A stretch of DNA of 64,000 nucleotides from contig NZ_MUZA01000020.1 of the NCBI RefSeq assembly GCF_021442385.1, positions 1-64,000 of the forward strand. Reading direction: 5' to 3'. Under the pieces are notes generated by a model, which ran no database searches, was not told where the DNA came from, and worked only from the letters and a program-made list of their open reading frames with translations. Positions 7,270 to 15,645 of this stretch are shown piece after piece. A program made the position numbers and the translations under genes. The DNA comes from Micromonospora sp. MH99. Its GTDB lineage: Bacteria; Actinomycetota; Actinomycetes; Mycobacteriales; Micromonosporaceae. How positions within the stretch are numbered: the first letter of the stretch is position 1; the number at the start of each line of letters is the position of its first letter.

Positions 7270-9660
7270 ATGAGAAGTCAGCTGCCCGCCGACGGCGAAC
7301 CGGCGTCGCGCGACGCCACACCCTGGCGGGACGTGCGGCTGTCACCGGCCGAGCGGGCCGAGGCGCTGCTCCCGCTGATGTCGGTGCAGGAGAAGATCGC
7401 CCAGCTCGTCGGCGTCTGGGTCGGCGCCGACGCCTCCGGCGAGGGCGTCGCTCCCCACCAGTCCGACATGGTCGCCGAGACGCCGGCGTGGGACGACGTC
7501 ATCTCCCACGGGCTGGGCCAGCTCACCCGGCCGTTCGGCACCGCGCCGGTCGACCCGGTGCTCGGCGCCAGGTCGCTGGCGGCCTCCCAGGCACAGATCG
7601 TCGCCGCCAGCCGGTTCGGCATTCCCGCCCAGGTGCACGAGGAGTGCCTCACCGGGTTCGCGGCCTGGCAGGCCACCGTCTACCCGACCCCGCTGGGCTG
7701 GGGCGCGTCCTTCGACCCCGACCTGGTCCAGGAGATGGCCGGCCGGATCGGCAGGTCCATGCGCGCCGCGGGCGTGCACCAGGGGCTCGCGCCCGTCGTC
7801 GACGTCACCCGCGACTACCGCTGGGGCCGCACCGAGGAGACGATCGGGGAGGACCCGTACCTGGTGGGAACGACCGGCGCGGCGTACGTGCGGGGCCTGG
7901 AGAACGCCGGCGTGGTGGCCACCCTCAAGCACTTCGCCGGCTACTCGGCCTCCCGGGGTGGCCGCAACCTCGCCCCGGTGTCGATGGGGCGCCGTGAACT
8001 GGCCGACGTCATCCTGCCGCCGTTCGAGATGGCCCTGCGCCTCGGCGGCGCGCGGTCGGTGATGAACTCCTACGCCGAGATCGACGGCATGCCGGCCGCC
8101 GCCGACGAGCACCTGCTGACCGGGCTGCTGCGCGACGAGTGGGGTTTCACCGGCACCGTGGTGGCCGACTACTTCGCCGTACGGTTCCTGCAGACCCTGC
8201 ACGGTGTCGCCGAGGGCGCGGCCGACGCCGCCCACCTGGCTCTGCGCGCCGGGATCGACGTCGAGCTGCCCACCGTGGACGCCTTCGGCGGCGCGCTGGT
8301 GGAGGCCGTCCGCGCCGGCGAGATCGACGAGGCGCTGATCGACCGGGCGTTGCGTCGGGTGCTGATCCAGAAGATCGAGCTCGGCCTGCTCGACGAGGAC
8401 TGGCACGAGTTGCCCGACGACGTCGCGGACCTGCGCCTCGACGACGAGGCCAGCCGGGACGTCGCCGTACGCCTGGCTCGCGAGTCCGTCGTCCTGTTGC
8501 GCAACGACGGTGTCCTGCCGTTGCCCGTCGCGAGCCGGGTCGCCCTGGTGGGTCCGGTCGCCGACGATCCGATGGCCATGCTGGGCTGTTACTCCTTTCC
8601 CAACCACGTCGGCGTCAACCACAGCGACCACGGCATGGGCCTGGACATCGCCTCGCTGCGCGAGGAACTGGCCCGCCGCGTCCCCCTGCTCACCCACGAG
8701 CCGGGCTGCACCATCACCGGCGAGGACACCTCGGGCATCCCGGCGGCGGTCGCCGCGGCCACCGCGGCCGACGTGTGTGTGCTCGCCGTCGGCGACCGGG
8801 CGGGAATGTTCGGCCGGGGCACCTCCGGTGAGGGCTGCGACGCCGCCGACCTGCGCCTGCCCGGGGTGCAGGCCGACCTGGTCCGGGCCGTCCTCGCCAC
8901 GGGCACCCCGGTCGTGCTGGTGCTGATGACCGGCCGGCCGTACGCGCTCGGCCCGGAGTTCGACGCCGCAGCGGCCGTCGTGCAGGCGTTCTTCCTCGGC
9001 CAACTCGGCGCTCAGGCGCTCGCCGAGGTGCTCATCGGCGCGGTGAACCCGTCCGGACGGTTGCCGGTCAGCGTCCCGCGCGACGCCGGCGGCCTGCCGG
9101 GCACCTACCTGTCGCCGCCGCTCGGGCACCGCAGCAAGGTGTCCTCGATCGACACGACAGCGGCGTACCCGTTCGGCCACGGCCTGAGCTACACCAGCTT
9201 CGAGTGGTCCGACGCCACGGTCGTGTCGCCGGTGGACGGGACCGAGGGCGGGACGACGGCCTGGCCGGTCGACGGCGAGGTACGGGTGCGGATCACCGTC
9301 CGCAACACGGGTGACCGGGCCGGCACCGAGGTGGTGCAGCTCTATCTGCACGACCCGGTGGCGCAGACCACCCGCCCGGTGAACCGGCTCGTCGGCTTTG
9401 CCCGGGTGCCCCTGGAACCCGGGGCGGAGGCGCACGTGACGTTCGGCGTACCTGCCGACATCGCGTCGTTCACCGGTCGGTCCGGCCGGCGCATCGTCGA
9501 GCCCGGCGCGGTGGAGCTGCGGTTCGGGCGGTCGAGCGGGGAGATGGCGGCGGCCCTGCCGCTGCGGCTGACCGGGCCGGAGCGCCAGGTCGGCCACCAG
9601 CGGGAACTACTCACGTCGGTGCGGGTCGAGCCCCTGGTGGCCGTACCGCACTCCGCATAG
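7270..9660 (+). CDS. GH3 family beta-xylosidase/beta-glucosidase
   Basis: 796 residues, normal for GH3. It has the N-terminal TIM-barrel with LKHFAGYSASRGGRN (Lys220-His221) and VVADYF containing the catalytic nucleophile Asp300, then the alpha/beta sandwich, and a C-terminal fibronectin-III-like domain (VRNTGDRAGTEVVQLYLHD). There is no signal peptide, so it is intracellular. Start: the ATG at 7270 follows AAGGGG by 7 bp; the frame is open upstream but without an RBS. It is the first gene of the importer operon. Genomic context (GH39, GH67, LacI) makes xylo-oligosaccharides the likely substrate; GH3 specificity cannot be decided from motifs alone. Confidence 0.9.
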   Translation: MRSQLPADGEPASRDATPWRDVRLSPAERAEALLPLMSVQEKIAQLVGVWVGADASGEGVAPHQSDMVAETPAWDDVISHGLGQLTRPFGTAPVDPVLGARSLAASQAQIVAASRFGIPAQVHEECLTGFAAWQATVYPTPLGWGASFDPDLVQEMAGRIGRSMRAAGVHQGLAPVVDVTRDYRWGRTEETIGEDPYLVGTTGAAYVRGLENAGVVATLKHFAGYSASRGGRNLAPVSMGRRELADVILPPFEMALRLGGARSVMNSYAEIDGMPAAADEHLLTGLLRDEWGFTGTVVADYFAVRFLQTLHGVAEGAADAAHLALRAGIDVELPTVDAFGGALVEAVRAGEIDEALIDRALRRVLIQKIELGLLDEDWHELPDDVADLRLDDEASRDVAVRLARESVVLLRNDGVLPLPVASRVALVGPVADDPMAMLGCYSFPNHVGVNHSDHGMGLDIASLREELARRVPLLTHEPGCTITGEDTSGIPAAVAAATAADVCVLAVGDRAGMFGRGTSGEGCDAADLRLPGVQADLVRAVLATGTPVVLVLMTGRPYALGPEFDAAAAVVQAFFLGQLGAQALAEVLIGAVNPSGRLPVSVPRDAGGLPGTYLSPPLGHRSKVSSIDTTAAYPFGHGLSYTSFEWSDATVVSPVDGTEGGTTAWPVDGEVRVRITVRNTGDRAGTEVVQLYLHDPVAQTTRPVNRLVGFARVPLEPGAEAHVTFGVPADIASFTGRSGRRIVEPGAVELRFGRSSGEMAAALPLRLTGPERQVGHQRELLTSVRVEPLVAVPHSA

Positions 9661-9669
9661 GAGGCGAGG

Positions 9670-10662
9670 ATGACATCCGGAACGTTACGGCCACCGCCAC
9701 CGGCGCCACCCGGCGCTCCGGCGGAGGCCGCCGTCGGGGTGCCCCGCGCGCCGCGCCGTCGCCGCACCTGGCGGCAGGCGCTGCGCCGGGACTGGCAGCT
9801 CTACTCGCTCGCCATCGGGCCTCTGCTGTTCTTCCTGGTCTTCCGGTACCTCCCGATGATCGGCAACATCATCGCGTTCCGCCGGTTCAAGCCCGGCGGC
9901 AGCATCTTCGGTGAGTACTGGGTGGGGCTGCGGTACTTCCGGATGTTCCTCGCCGACCCGACGTTCTGGGACGTCTTCACCAACACGCTTGTGCTCGGGA
10001 CGCTGACCCTGCTGTTCTGCTTCCCGCTGCCGATCGTCCTGGCGCTGCTGCTCAACGAGGTGCGCGCCCGTCGCCTGCGGCGGTTCGTCCAGTCCGTGTC
10101 CTACCTGCCGCACTTCCTGTCGATCGTGATCGTGGCGGCCATGGTCATGCAGCTGACCTCGGTCGACGGCACCATCAACCAGATCGTGCAGGCCACCGGC
10201 GGCGACGCGGTGCCGTTCCTGCAACGAGCCGAGTGGTTCCGGACCATCTACGTGTCGTCCGAGGTCTGGCAGACGGTCGGCTGGGGCACCATTCTCTACC
10301 TCGCCGCGCTCACCACGGTCGACGACGACCTGTACGAGGCGGCCCGCATCGACGGCGCCAACCGGTGGCGGCAGACCTGGCACGTGACGCTGCCGGGCAT
10401 CCGCCCCACAATGGTGACGTTGCTGATCCTCAACATCGGCAGCTTCATGGCGGTCGGGTTCGAGAAGATCCTGCTGCTCTACAACCCGCTGACCTATCCG
10501 ACCGCCGACGTTCTCTCCACGTACCTGTTCCGGATGGGCTTCGGGTCCAGCAACTTCAGCTACGCCGCCGCCATCGGGCTGTTCGAGGCGGTCATCGGGC
10601 TCACGCTGGTCCTGACGGCGAACCTGATCGCCCGCCGCACCGTGGGGACGAGCCTGTGGTGA
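9670..10662 (+). CDS. ABC sugar importer permease (LplB-like)
   Basis: 330 residues with a disordered Pro/Arg-rich N-terminus, six predicted membrane segments and the EAA loop EAARIDGANRWRQTWHVTLPGIRPT that contacts the ATPase. Sequence features match the LplB/YtcO group that works with large lipoprotein binding proteins for oligosaccharides. It starts 9 bp after the GH3 stop behind GGAGGCGAGG, and the next permease starts within its stop codon. It forms the heteromeric channel with that permease. Confidence 0.92.
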   Translation: MTSGTLRPPPPAPPGAPAEAAVGVPRAPRRRRTWRQALRRDWQLYSLAIGPLLFFLVFRYLPMIGNIIAFRRFKPGGSIFGEYWVGLRYFRMFLADPTFWDVFTNTLVLGTLTLLFCFPLPIVLALLLNEVRARRLRRFVQSVSYLPHFLSIVIVAAMVMQLTSVDGTINQIVQATGGDAVPFLQRAEWFRTIYVSSEVWQTVGWGTILYLAALTTVDDDLYEAARIDGANRWRQTWHVTLPGIRPTMVTLLILNIGSFMAVGFEKILLLYNPLTYPTADVLSTYLFRMGFGSSNFSYAAAIGLFEAVIGLTLVLTANLIARRTVGTSLW

Positions 10663-11597
10663 CCGTCGACGCCGCCGACACGGCCAGCGGCAGCGACCTG
10701 CCCGCGCGTGCGCGGCCGCGCGGAATCCGCCCGACCCGCGGCTACCGCGTGTTCCAGGCGTGCAACGCGGTAGTGCTCACCATCGTCGTGGTGGTGACGC
10801 TGTTCCCGTTCGTCAACGTCGTGGCCCGCTCGCTCAGCGACGAGCAGTACATCATCGCCGGCAAGGTCAATTTCGTGCCGCGCGGCTTCAACCTGGACAC
10901 CTACCGGCTGGTGCTGCACGACTCGCTGTTCTGGACGAACTACCGCAACACCGTCTTCTACACGGTCGTCGCCACCGTCATCTCGATCGTGCTGACCACC
11001 TGTTACGCCTACGTGCTGTCCAAGAAGCACCTGCGCGGCCGTACGGCTCTGATCGGTATCGCCGTGTTCACCATGTTCTTCACCGGCGGCCTGATCCCCA
11101 ACTACGTGCTGGTCACCAGCCTGGGCATGAAGAACACCGTCTGGGCCATCGCGGTGCCCAACGCGATAAACGTGTTCAACCTGCTGGTGATGAAGGCGTT
11201 CTTCGAGAGTCTGCCCACGGACCTGGAGGAGGCCGCGGCCGTCGACGGGCTCAACACGTACGGCATCCTGCTGCGCATCGTGCTGCCGCTGTCGAAGGCG
11301 ATCGTCGCCACGATGGTGCTGTTCTACGCCGTTGCCTTCTGGAACTCCTGGTTCGCCGCCTTCCTCTACATGGACCAGCAGGAGCTGTGGCCGGTGACCG
11401 TCTATCTGCGCAACCTGATCGCGGGGGCCACCGGCGCGGAGAACGTCGGCGTCATCGCCGAGGCCGACGAGGTGCAGGCCGACGCGACGCTCAAGGCCGT
11501 GACGATCGTGCTCACGACCCTGCCGATCCTCGTCGTCTACCCCTTCGTCCAGCGGTACTTCGTCCGCGGCGTGATGCTCGGCGCCGTCAAGGGCTGA
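10659..11597 (+). CDS. ABC sugar importer permease (YtcP-like)
   Basis: 312 residues, CUT1-type permease with six membrane segments, YtcP-like opening (FVNVVARSLSDEQYI) and EAA loop EEAAAVDGLNTYGILLRIVLPLS. The GTG start at 10659 overlaps the upstream TGA (GTGA), implying translational coupling; GTG at 10656 is an alternative. Partner of the preceding permease. No ATP-binding subunit follows, so a shared MsiK-type ATPase elsewhere in the genome is expected. Confidence 0.92.
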   Translation: MTVDAADTASGSDLPARARPRGIRPTRGYRVFQACNAVVLTIVVVVTLFPFVNVVARSLSDEQYIIAGKVNFVPRGFNLDTYRLVLHDSLFWTNYRNTVFYTVVATVISIVLTTCYAYVLSKKHLRGRTALIGIAVFTMFFTGGLIPNYVLVTSLGMKNTVWAIAVPNAINVFNLLVMKAFFESLPTDLEEAAAVDGLNTYGILLRIVLPLSKAIVATMVLFYAVAFWNSWFAAFLYMDQQELWPVTVYLRNLIAGATGAENVGVIAEADEVQADATLKAVTIVLTTLPILVVYPFVQRYFVRGVMLGAVKG

Positions 11598-11642
11598 CCG
11601 GCACGTCCACCATTTCCCTTCACCGAACCCGAAAGGACCGCC

Positions 11643-13286
11643 ATGCTCCACCGATCGTGGCGCCGCGCCGCGACAGCGGCAGTAGCCGCGCTGCTCGCGG
11701 CCAGCAGTATCGCCGCCTGTAGCGAGGATCCGTCCGACGCCAAGGACTTGTCGGAGAACCGGGCCGGTGCGATGGCCGACTACGCCATCGGCAAGCAGTT
11801 CAAGGCGAGCGAGCCGGTCTCCTTCTCCATCCTCTACAACAACCATCCGAACTACCCGCTGCGCGAGGACTGGCTCTTCTGGAACGAGCTGAAGTCGCGG
11901 GCCAACGTCACGCTCTCGCCGGTCGCCGTGCCGCTGAGCGACTACGAACAGAAGCGCAGCCTGCTGATCGGCGCCGGCGACGCTCCGATGATCATCCCGA
12001 AGACGTACCCCGGCCAGGAGGACGCCTACGTCTCCTCCGGGGCTGTCCTGCCGGTCAGCGACTACCTGGACCTCATGCCCAACCTCCAGGACAAGATCTC
12101 GCGGTGGAATCTCAAGCCCGAGATCGACACGCGGCGCCAGGAGGACGGCAAGTTCTACCTGCTGCCGGGCCTGCACGAGAAGCCGTGGCAGGACTACTCG
12201 CTGGCGATCCGCACCGACATCCTCGACGAGCTGAAGCTGAGCCCGCCGAAGACCTGGGACGAGCTGTACACGGTGCTCAAGGCCATGAAGGCCAAGTACC
12301 CGAACGTGTATCCGTTCTCCGACCGGTGGAGCAAGCCCAACCCGGCCGGCAACCTGCTCAACATCCTGGCCGTGTCGTACGGACTGCAGGGCGCGGGCTG
12401 GAACTTCCAGCACACCTCCTGGGACGCGAACGCCAAGAAGTTCGTCTACACCGGCGCCACGGAGCAGTACAAGCAGATGCTCCAGTACCTCAACAAGCTG
12501 GTGTCGGAGAAGCTGCTCGACCCGGAGAGCTTCACCCAGACCGACGAACAGGCCCGGCAGAAGCTCGCCAACAGCAAGTCCTTCGTGATCAGCGCCAACG
12601 CGCAGGCGGTCGTGAACGACTACCGGCCCGACCTCGCCAAGACCAACCCCAAGGCGAAGATCGCCAAGATCCCGCTGCCGATCGGGCCGGCGGGTGAGGT
12701 CAACCCCGCCAGCCGGTTGGAGAACGGCGTGATGATCTCCTCGAAGGCCCGCGAGAGCAAGAACTTCGTGGCGATGATGCAGTTCATCGACTGGCTCTGG
12801 TATTCCGACGCCGGTCAGGAGTTCGCCAAGTGGGGCGTCGAGGGAACGACGTTCGTCCGGGACGCCGCCGGCCAGCCCAAGCTCGCGCCCGACGTCAACG
12901 TCATCGGTCTGAACCCGAAGGCGCCCAAGCATCTGCAGAAGGACTTCGGCTTCTACAACGGCGTGTTCGCCTACGGTGGCAAGCCGGAGCTGGTGCAGGG
13001 CTTCTTCTCCCCGGAGGAGCAGGAGTTCCAGAAGGTGCTGAACGCCCGTCCGCCGGTCGCGGTGCCCCCGCCGCACCCCCTCAGCGACGAGGAGCGCGAG
13101 CAGGCGTCGCTGTGGGAGACACCGCTGAAGGACGCCGTCTACCAGGCGACCCTGCAGTTCGCGCTCGGCCAGCGCGACCTCTCCCAGTGGGACGCCTACC
13201 TGGCCGAGTTGAAGGGCAAGAACATGGACGCCTACCTGACCATGGTCAACAAGGCGTACGACAGGTACCAGAAGGACCACGGCTGA
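11643..13286 (+). CDS. Extracellular solute-binding lipoprotein of the ABC importer
   Basis: 547 residues. A lipoprotein signal peptide ends in the lipobox SIAAC with Cys26. The large two-lobe binding protein is of the LipO/YtcQ class (around 500-550 residues), the size usually paired with LplB/YtcP permeases for complex oligosaccharides. It captures the oligomer at the membrane surface, probably xylo- or aldouronic oligosaccharides given the neighbours. It is preceded by GAAAGGACC and followed by a strong intercistronic hairpin that may set its expression above that of the downstream enzymes. Confidence 0.9.
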   Translation: MLHRSWRRAATAAVAALLAASSIAACSEDPSDAKDLSENRAGAMADYAIGKQFKASEPVSFSILYNNHPNYPLREDWLFWNELKSRANVTLSPVAVPLSDYEQKRSLLIGAGDAPMIIPKTYPGQEDAYVSSGAVLPVSDYLDLMPNLQDKISRWNLKPEIDTRRQEDGKFYLLPGLHEKPWQDYSLAIRTDILDELKLSPPKTWDELYTVLKAMKAKYPNVYPFSDRWSKPNPAGNLLNILAVSYGLQGAGWNFQHTSWDANAKKFVYTGATEQYKQMLQYLNKLVSEKLLDPESFTQTDEQARQKLANSKSFVISANAQAVVNDYRPDLAKTNPKAKIAKIPLPIGPAGEVNPASRLENGVMISSKARESKNFVAMMQFIDWLWYSDAGQEFAKWGVEGTTFVRDAAGQPKLAPDVNVIGLNPKAPKHLQKDFGFYNGVFAYGGKPELVQGFFSPEEQEFQKVLNARPPVAVPPPHPLSDEEREQASLWETPLKDAVYQATLQFALGQRDLSQWDAYLAELKGKNMDAYLTMVNKAYDRYQKDHG

Positions 13287-13291
13287 CCGTC

Positions 13292-13328
13292 GGCCGGTCC
13301 GGTCGTGCCCGTCACGACCGGACCGGCC
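13292..13328 (+). terminator. Intercistronic hairpin after the binding-protein gene
   Basis: A perfect 16-bp stem (GGCCGGTCCGGTCGTG and its complement) with a 5-nt loop, 5 bp after the lipoprotein stop and inside the operon. It probably acts as a partial terminator or mRNA stabiliser. Short GCGCACCG direct repeats follow it. Confidence 0.65.
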
Positions 13329-13382
13329 GCGCACCGTCAGTCGCGCACCGCACCGGCCGCGCACCGCACCGAAGAGGACGAG

Positions 13383-14915
13383 ATGACGCGTACGACCGTG
13401 TCGGCGGATCCGCAGGGCCGCCTGTCCGATGCCTGGCGCTTCGCCGTCGGCACCGGCCGTTTCGAGTTGGCCCTGCGCCGCGACTACCAGGACTCGCTGG
13501 CGCTCATCCAACGCGACATCGGCTTTCGGCACATTCGCGGGCACGGGCTGCTCAGCGACGGTGTCGGTGTGCACCGCCCGTACGAGTACGCCGGCGAGCG
13601 CCGGGTGCACCACTCGTTCACCTACGTCGACCAGGTCGTCGACGCGTACCTCGACCTGGGCATCCGCCCCTTCGTGGAGCTGGGGTTCATGCCCAGCGGC
13701 CTCGCGTCGGGCGACCAGACGGTGTTCTGGTGGCGGGGCAACGTCACGCCGCCGGAGTCCCACAAGGAGTGGGGCGACCTGGTCCGCGCCACGGTCGCCC
13801 ACCTGGTCGACAGGTACGGGATCGACGAGGTCCGCGGCTGGCCGATCGAGGTGTGGAACGAGCCGAACCTCGCCGACTTCTGGGCGGGCGCCGACCGCGA
13901 CGCGTACCACCACCTGTACGAGGTGAGCGCGCACGCCGTCAAGGAGGTGGACGCGTCGTTGCAGGTCGGCGGCCCGGCGATCTCGCCCGGGGCGGACGGT
14001 TGGCTGGCGGCGTTCGCCGAGTTCGTCACCGAGCGGCAGGTGCCAGTCGACTTCGTCAGCCGGCACGCGTACACCTCCGGCCCGGCGCGGCACGTGCCGT
14101 TCGGCACCCACCAGTCCCTCGCCCCGGCCACGGATCTGCTCACCCAGTTCGCCGCGCCGCGCCGGCACCTGGCCGGCACCGCGCTGGCGGACCTGCCGGT
14201 GCACATCACCGAGTTCAACTCCTCCTACCGGCCGGACAACCCGATCCACGACACGGCGTTCCACGCCCCCTACCTCGCACCCGTGCTGGCCGCCGGCGGC
14301 GACCTCGTGGACTCCTTCGCGTACTGGACCTTCAGCGACGTGTTCGAGGAGGCGGGGATCCCGACCGGGCTGTTCCACGGCGGGTTCGGCCTGCTCACCC
14401 ACCGCCAGATCAAGAAACCCACCTACCACCTGTACGCCTTCATGGCCCGCCTCGGCCCCGAGGTGCTGGCGCGCGGCGACGACCACCTGGTCACCTGCCA
14501 TTCCGACGGACGGGTGGCCGTGCTGGCGTGGGCGCCGGTGGACGTCACCGGACGGTCACCGGCACCCGACCGACACCCCCTGGCGCTGTCGATTCCGCTC
14601 GGCTCGCCCCCGACGACCTCGGCGTTCCTGCTCCGCTCGTCGGTCGGCGAGGAGGCCGGCAACGCCTGGGCGGCGTGGGCCGAGATGGGCCGCCCCCGCT
14701 CGCCGGGCGTCCGGCAGCTCGACGCGCTGCGGGAGGCGGCGGAACCGTCGCGGACGCACCGTGCCCTGCCGGTCGCCGCCGGCCGGGTCGAGGTGGACCT
14801 CACCCTCAGCCGGCACGAGGTCACCCTCCTCGAACTGACCCCGGTCGTGGACGAGACCCCGCCGTGGTGGGACGCCGACGGCCTGCTGGGCGCCGAGCCG
14901 GGGGAGGACCGATGA
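13383..14915 (+). CDS. GH39 beta-xylosidase
   Basis: 510 residues, cytoplasmic. The acid/base lies in IEVWNEPNLADFW at Glu160 and the nucleophile in HITEFNSSY at Glu277. These are the same residue numbers as in the well-studied Thermoanaerobacterium XynB, so the N-terminus is very likely right. AGAGGAC precedes the ATG. It hydrolyses terminal beta-1,4-xylose from xylo-oligosaccharides with retention. The stop overlaps the ATG of the YesL-like gene (ATGA). Complements the GH3 enzyme of the same operon. Confidence 0.94.
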   Translation: MTRTTVSADPQGRLSDAWRFAVGTGRFELALRRDYQDSLALIQRDIGFRHIRGHGLLSDGVGVHRPYEYAGERRVHHSFTYVDQVVDAYLDLGIRPFVELGFMPSGLASGDQTVFWWRGNVTPPESHKEWGDLVRATVAHLVDRYGIDEVRGWPIEVWNEPNLADFWAGADRDAYHHLYEVSAHAVKEVDASLQVGGPAISPGADGWLAAFAEFVTERQVPVDFVSRHAYTSGPARHVPFGTHQSLAPATDLLTQFAAPRRHLAGTALADLPVHITEFNSSYRPDNPIHDTAFHAPYLAPVLAAGGDLVDSFAYWTFSDVFEEAGIPTGLFHGGFGLLTHRQIKKPTYHLYAFMARLGPEVLARGDDHLVTCHSDGRVAVLAWAPVDVTGRSPAPDRHPLALSIPLGSPPTTSAFLLRSSVGEEAGNAWAAWAEMGRPRSPGVRQLDALREAAEPSRTHRALPVAAGRVEVDLTLSRHEVTLLELTPVVDETPPWWDADGLLGAEPGEDR

Positions 14916-15598
14916 CCACCGCGCACGCCCGGCGGCAGTTCGGCGACGGGCCGCTGTCCCGGTTCGCGTCCCGCGTCTACACGCTGCTCGTGGTCGAGGT
15001 GCTGCTCCTGGTCACCACGCTGCCCGGCCTGCTCCCGCTGCTGCTGCTCGACCGCGACCCCAGCAACCTGCCGCTGGTCGCGCTCCTGCTGCTGCCGGTC
15101 GGTCCGGCGGTCTGCGCGGCCCTGTACGCCCTGCGCCACCAGCGGCCCGACCTGACGGACCTGCGGCCCGCCGCCCTGTTCTGGCGGGGCTACCGGAGCA
15201 ACGCCACGGGCGCGCTGCGGGTCTGGGCGCCGACGTTGCTGTGGCTGACCGTGCTCGCGCTGAACCTCGCGTATCGAGGTGCGGTCGGCCTCGGGAGGTG
15301 GTGGGTGGTGCCGCTGGTCCTGATCGCGGTCGGGGTGACCCTCTGCGCCGCCAACGCTCTGGTGATCACCTCGCTGTTCGAGTTCCGCACCCGCGACGTC
15401 CTGCGCCTGGCCGTGCACTTTCTCGTCCGTACCCCCGGGGTCACCGTCGGCAACGCCCTGCTGCTCGCCGCGGCGGCCGGGGTCACCGCGGTCTTCTCCG
15501 AGGCCGTCCTGGTGCTGCTCGCCTCGGTCGTGGTGCTGGCGGTCCTGCGCGTCGGCGACCCGATGATCCACCTGATCCGGAAGGAGTTCACCGCATGA
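14912..15598 (+). CDS. YesL/DUF624 family membrane protein
   Basis: 228 residues with four to six hydrophobic segments (for example 25-48, 55-73, 98-118, 126-150, 180-205). The end sequence PMIHLIRKEFTA is typical of YesL-like proteins. These small membrane proteins recur in polysaccharide-uptake operons together with LplB/YtcP permeases, but their biochemical role is not established. ATGA overlap with the GH39 stop indicates translational coupling. The stop overlaps a 16-codon mini-ORF that leads to the GH67 gene. Confidence 0.8.
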   Translation: MTTAHARRQFGDGPLSRFASRVYTLLVVEVLLLVTTLPGLLPLLLLDRDPSNLPLVALLLLPVGPAVCAALYALRHQRPDLTDLRPAALFWRGYRSNATGALRVWAPTLLWLTVLALNLAYRGAVGLGRWWVVPLVLIAVGVTLCAANALVITSLFEFRTRDVLRLAVHFLVRTPGVTVGNALLLAAAAGVTAVFSEAVLVLLASVVVLAVLRVGDPMIHLIRKEFTA

Positions 15599-15645
15599 GC
15601 CTGCCCGCGACCGCCGAGGTGCGCTTCGGCCGGGAGGACGCGTGA
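15595..15645 (+). CDS. 16-codon linking mini-ORF (MSLPATAEVRFGREDA)
   Basis: Starts in the ATGA overlapping the YesL stop and ends in the GTGA overlapping the GH67 start. Its own 3' end contains the GGGAGGAC ribosome-binding site for GH67. Ribosomes could hand over through it, coupling YesL and GH67 translation. Whether the peptide itself matters is unknown; it may simply be a translational bridge. Confidence 0.4.
   Translation: MSLPATAEVRFGREDA

Noticed and set aside
10560..14501. 1313-codon open frame on the minus strand
   Set aside because: It lies opposite the importer and GH39 genes. Its composition (runs of R, G, V, D, H without domain motifs) is the usual antisense shadow of high-GC coding DNA.
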